Shown piece by piece: positions 12,545-22,745 of a stretch of DNA of 64,000 nucleotides. This DNA comes from Cordia subcordata (taxonomy: Eukaryota; Streptophyta; Magnoliopsida; Boraginales; Cordiaceae): the NCBI GenBank assembly GCA_028554755.1, contig JAPTOF010000003.1:25894001-25958000 (forward strand). The letters are read 5' to 3'. Within the stretch, counting starts at the first letter, position 1. Each line of letters begins with the position of its first letter. The translations under genes and the position numbers were made by a program. The notes under the pieces are model-generated. The model saw only the letters and a program-made list of their open reading frames with translations, was not told the origin of the DNA and searched no databases.

Positions 12545-12917
12545 TGATATGTGTGTATTTGGAACATGAATTGCATAATTTGGAGTGTGTTTGAGTGCAT
12601 ATTTTGGTGTTAATTTTGTCTATTTCAAGTTTCTGAGTGCTTATTGAGTATTTGTGTATTGTTTGTCATTTCTTCTTCTTCTTCTTCTTATTATTATTAT
12701 TATTATTATTATTATTTTAGATAGTAATTTTGACGAATTAAGAATTAGGAAATTTAAGTTAATTAGTTAGATAGGTTATATTAGAATTAAGGTATTAAGT
12801 AATTAGTTCTAGGACATGACTATTAGAGTTAATTAGAGTCTAGGACAATAGTTAGGTTTATAGGACATTACTTTTTTAGTTAGCATTTATTAGTTAGTAC
12901 GTTAGAATTAAGTTTGA
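12545..12917 (+). repeat. truncated 5' LTR
   Basis: Matches the first 375 bases or so of the LTR at 13146, including the shared blocks GGAGTG-GTTT-AGTGC and the ATT microsatellite. Similarity stops abruptly at TTAGAATTAAGTT. Confidence 0.85.
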
Positions 12918-13145
12918 GGTGGCTCTAGCTACTTGGTAAGTTACCAAGAGGTGCGAGAACCCTTGTGATTGAGAAGAGGATCTGAAAAAGGTTTGGAGAT
13001 CCCTTTTTATAATAGGGATGACTCCTCATGCTCTTTAGATTTGTCAAGATAGCAAGGCAATACTTTTAGCAAACCTTTGAGCATCATGAGATCAACTCAG
13101 GAGTGGTCTTGCTTGGGGATAAGCAAGGAAAAGGTTTGAGGGTAC

Positions 13146-15055
13146 TGATGTGTATGTATTTAGAGCATGAATTGCATGATTTGGAGTGCGTTTAAGTGCG
13201 TGTTTTGGTGCTAATTTTGTTTATTTCGAGTTTTTGAGTGCTTATTGAGGCTTATTGAGTATTTGTGTATTGTATGTCATTTTTTATCTTTTTATGTTGT
13301 TATTATTATTATTATTATTATTATTTTTAGATAGTAATTTTGATCAATTAAGAATTAGGAAATTAAGTTAATTAGTTACGTAGGTCATAGTAGAATTACG
13401 GTATTAAGTAATTAGTTCTAGGACACGACTTTTAGAGTTAATTAGAGTCTAAGGCAACAGTTAGGTTTTTATGACATCATTATTTTAGTTAGTATTTATT
13501 AGTTAGTATTTTAGAATTAGGTTATCATTAAATTAGTATTAGAAAATAAAAGGAAAAATATATACAAGCACGTGCATGCATACACATCTTTGGCTGGAAA
13601 GAAAGTCAACAACTCAGTCTTTTTCTTGTCTACATGTCACACACAGTTGGCCACATAAATTGGAAACCAAAAAAAAAAAATGGAGAAGTAAAAGAAAGGA
13701 AGAAAAGTAGAAAAAAGAAAAAGAAAAAAAAGTACCAATTACTTACCCATGGACCTCACCATTCCCTTTTTCTTTCTTTTAGCCACAGCACACACACACA
13801 CACTTACACATATATATAGCACCACCAACGAGGGAGCAAAGCAGTAGCCGCACAGCACAACAGACAAAAAAAAAAAATCTCAGCTCTTTCTTAGGCCAAG
13901 AGACAAAAAATCAGAAAAAATTCCATAAAATTTCTAAAAACAATATCTTTTGTTTTCTTTTATTTTCTTTATTTTTTATTTTTATCTTGAGATAATTTAG
14001 AGCTATTTTCTACAGGATTTTTGGGATTAATTTGGAGCAAATATTGTAGAAAAATCTTGGAGAAGAAAAAGGATTTGCGTGAAATTGACACGGGAAGAGG
14101 TTCTAAGCTTGAGATTTAATTTCTTGAACATGAAATTGATTTTTATGATATTAAATTTCAGTTTGGTACTCTCTTTTAACATATTGAGCTAAATTTATTT
14201 TAGGGTTGATTACTATTTCTATTATGGGTTAACGATTGTAAAACTTGTTTTGGGATATTTTGATAGTTTAAATACATGTTTGGTTTTTTATTGTTTTAAT
14301 GGCGATTGTTGGACACGTCTATGTGTTTGATTAAATGCCTTAATGAAGAAACATGTATTATTATGCTCTTAATTTTTCGTATCTGTTTACATGGTGTTGA
14401 TTAATTGTGCTTGATTTTATAATTAGGTTTAATATGTGGCCTTTAGGATGAAATAAAACTAATAAGTCACCCATTATACTTAGTTGAACTTAGGTGGATT
14501 AGGCCTTAGCTTAAAACACAGTTAACGGTTTAAACTTTAGGTTAGTGTGTAATCAACGCCAATCTATAAGTCTTAATTACTTAGCCCTAAAACCCTAGTT
14601 AATAAAGACAAGGCTATACTCTAAGTAGAATTCACTTAGGGATAGAATTGCACCGAGAATTAGGAATAATACGGTTAATAAGTTTGGACCTCTAAAGGAA
14701 GCTATTAAAGCCATCAAAATACTCAAAGCAAGAATAAAATCCCAACCCCATAATAGAGTAATAATCCCCCTAGTCCTTTGTTTTTTTTATTTAATCAGCT
14801 CTCCCTCTTTAGTTTGTTTGTCTTTTTATTGCACATGTTAGTTTAGGTAGTTTAATTTAGTATTTAATTTAGAGTTCCCTTTAATTCAAATTTTGAAACA
14901 TCTAAAAAATAACTTCGTTTCTACATGTAGTTAATCTAGGATAAATGGGACTTAGAACTGTAGTTAGAGGTCTCTATGAGGAGACGATACCCGTACTCTT
15001 GCACACACTACACTACTTCTAATCCGTGTACTTGTGGGTTTTTAAAATAACATCA
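13146..15055 (+). repeat. complete 3' LTR
   Basis: Begins TGATGTG directly after the polypurine tract and ends ACATCA directly before the target duplication TTATG. Length 1910 bp. It contains a CA/TATATA stretch near 13790-13818 that could be the LTR promoter. The 61-residue ORF inside is low-complexity and not a gene. Confidence 0.85.
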
Positions 15056-15060
15056 TTATG

Positions 15061-15570
15061 AAATAATTATTCTCTCAAAATATTTGCTTTGCTACAGATT
15101 TTCTCTCTAAATTGTCTTTTGCTTCTTGGAATGAAATGTACTTCCACTCTCTGTTATTTATAGATGTAATTGGAGCAAATGTGTCAAATAAGCCTGACAC
15201 AATCTACCACCCTATAAGTATAGATTTGTTTTTTTTTCTAATTTGGTCTTAAATACTAGATGACTTTTTCTTGCTTGCAAAAGATATGCTACATGTAGGC
15301 TTCAACTCCCAATGCATCCATTGACTTTTGAAAAGCCAAGCAATCTTGAATATCCATATTGCACAACAGTGTCCTTTGGATATTCATCACAAGAATATGC
15401 CTTGCTAAAACCTTACTAAAAAGAAAAACCCAGTGGGACAAAAATCATAATGAAGAAAAAAGAGTACAATATTCTTGTTATACACTTAGTGTTGTCTCAT
15501 TAAAAATCTTGCCAGGAAAACCCAATGGGCCAAAACTTAGGCTAAAGGAAAAAGAGTGAAGTGCGTATAA
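15061..15570 (-). mobile_element. LTR of a copia element, minus strand
   Basis: Lies downstream, in minus orientation, of the copia coding remnants. On that strand a purine-rich GAGTGGGAGAA (about 15572-15582) would be the polypurine tract, followed by an LTR-like region with CTATAAATAACAGAGAG (about 15147-15163) as promoter and start. The Ty3-like element above appears to have inserted at or within its far end. No matching second LTR was found near 19.6-20.0 kb. Borders are approximate. Confidence 0.5.
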
Positions 15571-15582
15571 TTCTCCCACTCA

Positions 15583-16118
15583 TGAAGACAATTAGAAGTA
15601 ATCTCTGAGTTGTCGCATGCCAATCTTGTGTATTAATTTCTCCAATATTGTTGTAGGTAATGCTTTTGTAAAGAAGTCTACTAAATTCTCATTTGAGCGA
15701 ATTTGGTAAACATCAATCTCACATTTCTTTTGGAGTTCATGTGTAAAGAAGAACTTTGGTGAAATATGTTAGTTCTGTCACCCTTAATATAGCCTTCATT
15801 AAATGTAGGCAATATTATCTTCATATAATATGGTTGGTCCTCTTTTGCTAGTTAAAATATTGCACTCTCCTTCAATATGTTGAGTTAAAAACCTCAACCA
15901 TATACATTCTTGGCATGCCTTATGTAATGCAAGTATTTCAGCATAAGTTGAGGAAGTGGCAGTAATAGTTTATTTTGTTGAGCATTAGGAAATAGCTGTT
16001 CCACTATATATGAAAAGATATCCAGTTTGGGATCGTCTTTTGTGAGTTAGATAAATACCTAGCATTTGCATATCTAATTAATTCAAGTTGTACATGCTTT
16101 GAATATAATAAGCCCATA
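15583..16118 (-). pseudogene. copia RNase H region, heavily decayed
   Basis: Sits between the reverse transcriptase fragment and the LTR, where copia RNase H belongs. I could not read a continuous frame. The assignment rests on position only. Confidence 0.4.
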
Positions 16119-16770
16119 TCAATTGTTCCACGAGGATAACAAAAATATTTGTTTGATATTGGCCCAATGTCTTCGTGTCAATATAGCACTAAATTTTACT
16201 AATAGATATATAGAAAATGCAATATTTAGACGTGTATTGTTAGCAAGATAATGCACCAATTGCACTAAGATACGGTACTTTAAGATCAAGTATTTCTTCA
16301 TTATCTTCTCGAGGTCCTTTTTCATATCAAGATATTGAACAACCATTAAGGTACTCAATGGATGAGCTTTGTCCATATTGAATCTCTTTAGAACTTTTTT
16401 GTATAAGTTCTTTGGTAAATTAAAATTCCACTCGATAAATGCTCGATTTGCAAGCCATGACAAAAATTAGTTTTGCCCAGATTTTTCATCACAAATTCTT
16501 TACATAAATATGCAACTAGTCGAAAGCTCTTCAGCAGTCCCTATGATGTTTAAATCATTAACATATACAACAATAATCCTTTACTTAATTTTCTGATAAA
16601 AACACATGGGCTTATGGGACTATTATCATATCCTTCCTTTAGAAGGTATGTACTTAAACGATTGTACCATATTCGTTTAGATTGTTTCAATCCATACAAG
16701 GATCTTTGGAATTCGATATCTCCCGGAGATTTGATTTATATGCTACAGGCATATTTAGTCCTTCAAAGAC

Positions 16771-16823
<53 letters not shown>

Positions 16824-19542
16824 AGGATCAAGTGACCTATATAAATATGCTATAACTACGTCCATAAGATGCACATGAAGTTGTTCATAAATTGCTACAC
16901 TGATTAAATATCTATATGTAATTGTGTCCACCACGGGAGAGTATATCTCCTTACAATCAATTCCAGGCCTGTGTGAAAAACCTTGTATTATAAGTCGTGC
17001 TTTATATCTCACAACTTCATTGTTTTCCTTCCGTTTTCGCATGAATACCACTTGTATCCTATAGGCCTTACATTTTCAGGCGTTTAGACTATAGGTCCAA
17101 AAACTTTATGCTTTGCAAGAGAATTTAATTCAGCCTCCATTGCGTCTTTCCATTTAGGCCAACCATTTCTATGTCGACATTCTTGAACTGATTTCAATTC
17201 ATAATTCTCGCTCTTTACCGTCAATTCAGTAGCTACTGCATATGAAAATTTTTCATCAACAACAATTTCATTTCAATTCCATCTTTTTCTCTAATGATAT
17301 AATTAATTGAGATTTCTTTATTTTTAATATTGTCGCTATTTTTCTCATGCTTAGGTACCTGATTCTCTGTTGAAGTTGCCTCTCTAGCTATTTCTACGAC
17401 ATCTACCGGATTATTAAGAACCTCAAAAGTGTCAACCTACTTATTCAGTTTCTTCCTTTTTTGAGGATTTTTATCTTTGAAACTAATTGGTCTACCACGC
17501 TTCTGACGTGGCGTAGACTTATTTGCTAGAGTATTAGTAAATTGTTCTTTTGAAATATCAATTCTAGTGGTAGCATTTTGAGTTGAAACATGTGAATTAG
17601 TCACTCTCTTTGTATCAGTAAATGCATCTAGCAATTAGTGAGTAATCTTTTGTAGATGAATAATTTCTTGAACTTATTGTTCAGATAGATTTGTGCGAGA
17701 ATCAAAATGAGTCATAGATGATGCATCCTCTGTAATTTTTTGTTTTTTCAACTTTTGTTTTTCTCTCCCTAATGTTGGGAATACTGTTTTGTCAAATTGG
17801 CAATCAATAAAAAGCGCTATAAAACAATCTCCAGTTAAAGGTTCAAGATATTTAATGATTGATAAAAATTCAAAGCCAACGCAGATTCTCATTCTTCTTT
17901 GCGATCTCATTTTTATGCGCTATGGTGGAGCAATTGGAATATATATTACACAACCAAATATTTTTAAATAAGATATATTTGGTTCTTGACTAGAAACCAA
18001 TTGTAACGAGGAATATTTATGATAAGCAGTTGGTTTTATTCGAACTAGTGCTGTGGTATATAGTATGGCATGTCCCCAAGCAGAACTAGGCAACTTAGTT
18101 CTCATAAGTAGTGGTCTAGCGATTAGCTGCAGGCGTTTAATAAAAGATTTTGCTAAACCATTTTGAGTATGTGTGTGAGCCATATAATACTCAATTATAA
18201 TGCCAATTGATGTATAATAATTATTAAAAGATTGGGATTTAAATCCTGCATTATCAAGACGAATTTTCTTGATTGTCTAATCCGAAAATTGTGCATGTAA
18301 GCGGATTATTTGCATAGGAAGCCTTGCAAATGCCACATTTTGAATGGATAATAGGGAGACATATGACCAAAATGTAGATGCATCTATTAATACCATAAAA
18401 TATTGAAATGGTCCACATGCTGAAAAAATAGGCCCATATATGTCCCTTTGAATTTGTTCTAAAAATGCAAGATTTTTAGCATCAATTTTGGTTGGGAGTA
18501 GCCTTATAATCAATTTTCCTTAGGCACAAATAGCACATAAGAATTCATTTGATGATAGTACATTTTGATTCTTTAATCAGTGTTCATATGAATTTTCAAT
18601 AATTCATCCTATCATTATTGCACCTAGATGTTCAAGGCGGTTATGCCAAAGAATAAAGCTCTTCGATCAATTATCTTCTGATTTATCACGACATATGATT
18701 ACTCAGGATTTATATTAGTACAATATAGTCTAGAAGATAATGCTGACAATTTTTTTTATATACACCTTTTGCCAAATATAAACAATATGATATAAATATA
18801 TTATTTATTGCCTTCCTTTATGGTTTCAATATGATAACCATTTTTTTATATATGTCTAAAACTGAGTAGATTCCTTTGTGATTTACTTGAATATAAAGCA
18901 TTACCTATTATCATTTTCGTTCTTCCAAGGAACTTAACACAAGCTCTACCAGAGCCTTCAATTAGCTTTACAAAACCAGCTATTGAAATTGATATTTGTA
19001 TTAGCTAATTTCAGTTGGGAGAAATACTTTTTATTCTTGAGAATAATATGTGTTGTAGCACTATCAGCAAACATATTTCTCTATTATTGATATGATGCAA
19101 ATCCATAGTTCTTCACAATAATAATAAAGAAAATACACAAATATTAGCAAAGATACGACATTTATTTCATAAAAGATAGATATTACATTCGAGCTAAAAT
19201 TAAGCATTAACAAATAGTCAGACAGAATAAAAACGTTATATTTTTATATAAAGATTAATTTGGATGGACATTGCCGTCACCAATCAATTACTCAATATTT
19301 TTATTAGAATTATCAAAGAAATCAGAACTGTCAAGGTGTGTGTAATTCATTTGAATATTTTGTTTAACAAAATTTGTTTCTACACCTTTTCCTTTTCCGT
19401 TCAACGAAACTTGATAAGGTTTCACGAGACGTTTAGTAGTACGGCATGTTTGAAGCCAATGCCCTTTTATGTCACATCGAGCAAGTATGAAGTGCATAAA
19501 ATACGCACACCTTTGACGGAGGCAACCAATTGACAACAACAA
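16119..19542 (-). pseudogene. Ty1/copia gag-pol relic
   Basis: Minus-strand fragments follow copia order. A gag zinc-knuckle-like piece (CDIKGHWLQTC) lies at about 19450-19490. Integrase pieces lie at 18513-18277 (DIYGPI, YFMVLIDASTFWSYVSLL) and 18183-17920 (HTHTQNGLAKSFIKRLQ, AWGHAILYTTALVRIKP, FGCVIY). Reverse transcriptase lies at 17051-16820 (YKARLIIQGFSHRPGID, EIYSPVVDTITYRYLI, MDVVIAYLY) and its C-terminal part at 16463-16119 (NLYKKVLKRFNM, LVHYLANNTRLNIAFSI). Stops and frameshifts break every domain, and several catalytic positions are altered, so it cannot encode a working polyprotein. No 5' LTR was found, so the element is also truncated at its high-coordinate end. Confidence 0.88.
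16776..16820. repeat. (TA)n microsatellite
   Basis: About 22 AT dinucleotides inserted within the copia reverse transcriptase relic. Predicted repeats of YI in either ORF come from it. Confidence 0.97.
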
Positions 19543-20085
19543 GCTTCAATTATCCATGGCGAAAGTGTAGTCCACCAAAACCCTTCAACACCACCATAGC
19601 TAGTGGTGGAAGACATCATGGGGGTGAGAGCCATGTGTAGCAACACAAAGAACACAAGACAGGGAGCATATCTGAACTAAAAAGCTTTAAACCAGAAGGA
19701 CTATAAAACACTTGTGACATTAAAGAAGAAAAGAGAGGGAAAGTGATAGCCATCGAAAAACTACACACGAGTGACGAGGAAGCTGAATCTTAGCAATGGA
19801 AAAATTAAGTCATAATTCATTGAGTGATTGTATAGTTAACCAATTTTTTTTTTTGGTACGACTACTAAATAAAAAGAAAATAAAGGAGCAATACCACCTT
19901 TTTAATCCATAATAATTTTCGCATTGAACGTATAGATGTTTGTATTTTTGAGTTACAACGAGATCATCAGAGCTCTCTCTTGTAGTTAAATCGCTGCCTT
20001 TTGTGTGGGGTCATGAAATGTGAGTTCACAAAAGCACTTGTGTAATACTCATCTTAAGTATCTGTCTCGCCCACTGAAGTCCAAA
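19543..20085. other. spacer between copia relic and tRNA-His
   Basis: The first 120 bp or so may be further gag or leader of the copia relic (LVASVKG frame on the minus strand). The rest shows no gene. Confidence 0.35.
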
Positions 20086-20157
20086 GTGGCTGTAGTTTAG
20101 TGGTCAGAATTCCACGTTGTGGCCGTGAAGACCTGGGCTCGAATTCCAGCAGCCACA
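20086..20157 (+). tRNA. tRNA-His(GTG): tRNA-His (GTG)
   Basis: The 72 nt sequence folds as a tRNA: acceptor GTGGCTG pairs with CAGCCAC, discriminator A, anticodon loop TTGTGGC with anticodon GTG, T arm CTGGG-CTCGAAT-TCCAG with one G-T pair. It closely matches the nuclear plant tRNA-His I know. One anticodon-stem pair (27-43) is C/A instead of C-G, and the T-stem wobble looks like another C-to-T change, so it may be slightly decayed. The downstream pol III stop is weak (a TTTT near 20174). It lies just upstream of the OST4 5' leader on the same strand. Confidence 0.85.
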
Positions 20158-20199
20158 TTCAATCTTAAATTTTGCTCTTCGAAACTTGCTTTTACTTTC

Positions 20200-21901
20200 G
20201 TATGTGTGAAATTCCAAGATTGCCCTCGCACTCAGCAACGCATAGTAGCAAAATTGTACAATATTTCAACCACCCAACCCACCAACATTTCTTTCCCTCC
20301 AGACTCAGTTTCAGAAACGAACGAAGCAGCAGACGAAAGCCAAGGTACCCCAATCAATCTTTTCTTGTGCTATTCCTATATGCAATTTCATAATGTTGAT
20401 GAACATATATATATATATATGTTCGTATGTATGTATATATGTGTATACGTGTGTGTCAGTTACATATGTAGACAGTAGACTTGTGTGGTCCATGATCCAG
20501 ATCTTTCCTGTTTTAGGTGTCATTTTCGAATTCATACAGTGTCTGTTTGTTTTTGCTCTGTTTGTTCTCCAGATTTTTGATGGTTTGAGAACCCATATCG
20601 AAGACAGTTGTGATTTTTGTTTTGTCTCTTTCTTTCTCTGCCCATTTCTTGGAATTAGATATCTGTTGCGTAGAGATTTAGCCATTGGAACAAAGCGATC
20701 GCATAGCGGAGTGGATATCGCGTTAGACTCCGGATCTAAAGGTCGTGGGTTCGAATCCCACTGCGATCGCAAATTTTTTGCTTTGCTTTTTCTTTGCGTT
20801 TTGACTCAAGAGCAGATCTGCTGCACAATGTCCATTTTATGATAGAGCAAGTGTCAAAATGAGCTGCAGAATGCATTGTATGGATATCTAAAAGATTGGC
20901 TTTGACGCAGTTCTATCTTTAAAAGTGAACATAGTAGTCATGGGCTTATAAGTGTATTATTATTAGAGCATATGGTGATGCCCGTACAGCAATTGAAAAT
21001 GAAAGCTCGGAAATGGTTGTTCATTTAGTTAAGATTTAAGAAGAAGAGAATAAGATTATTGAACTAAAGAATTGGGTAAACTTTCCTTTGGGCGAACGTG
21101 ATGAATTTGGTTACATATGCTTGAGTTAGGATTTGATGGTGAGTGGACATACGCCCCTCAATCTTATGGTACGACTGCATGATTCAATAAAAAGATTGCT
21201 CTGTGTGGAGAATCACTAAACAATTCATGCTAAAATCTCCTCATTTTGGAGCTTTTGTTTTCTGAGCAACATTGTCGTGTATGTTGCTTCAGTGCGATAA
21301 ACTCCAAAGTTATTCTCAATTAACAAAATGTAAGTTACTCTGCATGTTCATGTCACATGCCATTATAGGAGATTGCAAGCGAGACCTTATTAATTAAATT
21401 GCTTTATCTTTCTAGAATGATAGGCTTGATTGCCCCCTTTGCTTTCATCATATACTCAGAATGCTGTATGCATATCAGCTTCATATTTGTGAAATGCAAA
21501 TAAGGGATACATATTTCCACCTGTTGAAAGAAGTTTACCAAAATTGACTAATGTGCAAAAATACAGCCCTAAGATTATTGTATGTCCTAGTGGAGACAGC
21601 AGTTTGTTCTTCTGTTTCTGACATTAGTATCTGTTTAGGTTTTCATTGATGAACCATTACGATATGTTTGTGTTCAATGTTAATAGAGTGCAATGTAAGA
21701 ATTTCCTGTATCTTGTGACAATTTACATATAATGGCTATGGAATCCTGTGCAGTTGTTAGTGTAAGCTCCATGTGTCTTGTCAAGCTTACTTTGACAATG
21801 TTGTCACCCTTCACTTGGATTACTTGCTATTATATTGCTAAACAACAACATTTGTTTAGTTTTAATCCAAAATAATGGGAATTTCAATTTTATTCTTGCA
21901 G
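20200..21901 (+). other. OST4 5' leader exon and long leader intron
   Basis: A pyrimidine- and CA-rich leader ends with CCAAG/GTACCC (donor at 20345-20346). The acceptor TTCTTGCAG ends at 21901, three bases before the OST4 start codon. The implied intron of about 1.56 kb contains a tRNA-Arg gene in the same orientation. The 5' end of the leader is not defined by sequence. Confidence 0.6.
20697..20769 (+). tRNA. tRNA-Arg(CCG): tRNA-Arg (CCG)
   Basis: Acceptor GATCGCA pairs with TGCGATC, discriminator G. The D arm is GCGG...TCGC, the anticodon arm TTAGA-CTCCGGA-TCTAA (anticodon CCG), and the T arm GTGGG-TTCGAAT-CCCAC. All stems pair fully apart from one G-T. A TTTTTT pol III terminator follows at 20774-20779. 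It lies within the predicted leader intron of OST4. Confidence 0.95.
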
Positions 21902-21904
21902 ATA

Positions 21905-22015
21905 ATGGGCGACGAAGATTTGGGATTCCTGGTGAACTTGCTTGGCTTCTTTATGTTTGTTTTTGTTTTTGCTTATCATTATGTAATAGCTGACTCAAAG
22001 TATTTACACAATTAG
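21905..22015 (+). CDS. OST4: oligosaccharyltransferase subunit OST4
   Basis: A 36-residue protein beginning [19 protein letters not shown] and ending ADSKYLHN. It is nearly all one membrane helix (about residues 8-29) with a charged start MGDEDLGF and the conserved AYHYVIAD exit, the plan of plant OST4 (about 36-37 residues). OST4 is the smallest subunit of the ER oligosaccharyltransferase, which moves the preassembled glycan from dolichyl-diphosphate to Asn residues; in yeast it bridges STT3 and OST3. The start follows the intron acceptor at 21901 by three bases. The coding region is a single exon. The gene is far below usual ORF-length cut-offs, so it is easily missed. Confidence 0.87.
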   Translation: MGDEDLGFLVNLLGFFMFVFVFAYHYVIADSKYLHN

Positions 22016-22041
22016 ATCCCTCAGAGGATATGTCACCATTA

Positions 22042-22193
22042 CATGGGAGTGAAATGTAGGTATCAATTACTCTGTTTCTCCCAAAGGAATAGTGTGATGT
22101 GATCTCAATTTTGGTGACATGGGAGTGAAATGTAGGTATCAATTACTCTGTTTCTCCCAAAGGAATAGTGTGATATGATCTCAATTTTGGTGT
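22042..22193. repeat. 76 bp tandem duplication
   Basis: Two almost identical copies, 22042-22117 and 22118-22193, starting CATGGGAGTGAAATGTAGGT and differing at very few bases (GATGTG/GATATG and the last bases). It begins 27 bp after the OST4 stop, so it probably lies in the 3'UTR. Near-identity means it is recent. Confidence 0.95.
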
Positions 22194-22745
22194 GTTGCTC
22201 GCTCTCCGTTTAGTTTTCTTCGTCATGATTCTCTCTCCCTTCTCAGTTTTCATCCGCTTATGCTATCAACCGATCATTGAAAATCACTAGTAGCTCGAAA
22301 TAGATGACAATTTTCCTTTTTTCGCCAGTTTTCGGATCAAGGACTTGTGCCACATGGAGTCTCCTATTTTGTGGTGGCAACTCTTTTGGTGTTTCTTTTC
22401 ATCCTAAAAGTGTTCTCTTGCGCAGATTAACGGTTCAATATCCTTAACTAATAATGGTGGACAGCAGAGAAATTCTAGCAAGCAATTCAGTGACTATTTC
22501 CCCGTGCCACTTCATGCTATTTGATGGGTGAATTCATCTATTTTTCAACTTCTCTAGGTGGTAGACCAAGAATCTTGTACGTCTTGTACATGTACCGCAA
22601 ATAACATCGTGTCATTTTTGAATTAGGTAGAATTTTTGCGGGAAGTCGTTTTGATATCTAAATGCTAACAGTGAGAACTTATACTTCAAGCATCGTATAA
22701 CTGAGATGAGGCAAACAGGCAACAGATTCAACGATTAATGATGAC
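22194..22745. other. 3' ends of convergent OST4 and SEC14 genes
   Basis: No gene is seen. The stretch must contain the OST4 3'UTR and, on the minus strand, the SEC14 3'UTR. Confidence 0.5.

Larger units (their letters stand above)
12545..15055 (+). mobile_element. deletion-derivative LTR retrotransposon (Ty3-like)
   Basis: A TG...CA element flanked by the 5 bp duplication TTATG (12540-12544 and 15056-15060). It comprises a truncated 5' LTR (12545 to about 12917), a short piece of the 3' internal region (about 12918-13145) and a complete 3' LTR (13146-15055, 1910 bp). The two LTR starts align over about 375 bp. Just before the 3' LTR is a purine-rich tract (AAGCAAGGAAAAGGTTTGAG, ending 13145) preceded by GCTTGGGGATAAGC, a pattern I know from plant Ty3/gypsy elements. 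The primer-binding site and all of gag-pol are missing. The LTR has a plausible TATA at 13811-13817. Superfamily is inferred from the purine tract context. Confidence 0.85.

Noticed and set aside
16614..17051. ORFs ending or starting in repeated YI
   Set aside because: The repeats are translation of the TA microsatellite. Only the reverse transcriptase part of the minus-strand frame is meaningful, and it is part of the copia relic.
20119..20842. ORFs of 119-153 codons over the tRNA-His/tRNA-Arg region
   Set aside because: They run through tRNA genes, an AT/GT-rich stretch and intron sequence on both strands. The phrase SQWDSNPRPLDPES is simply the antisense translation of the tRNA-Arg gene.
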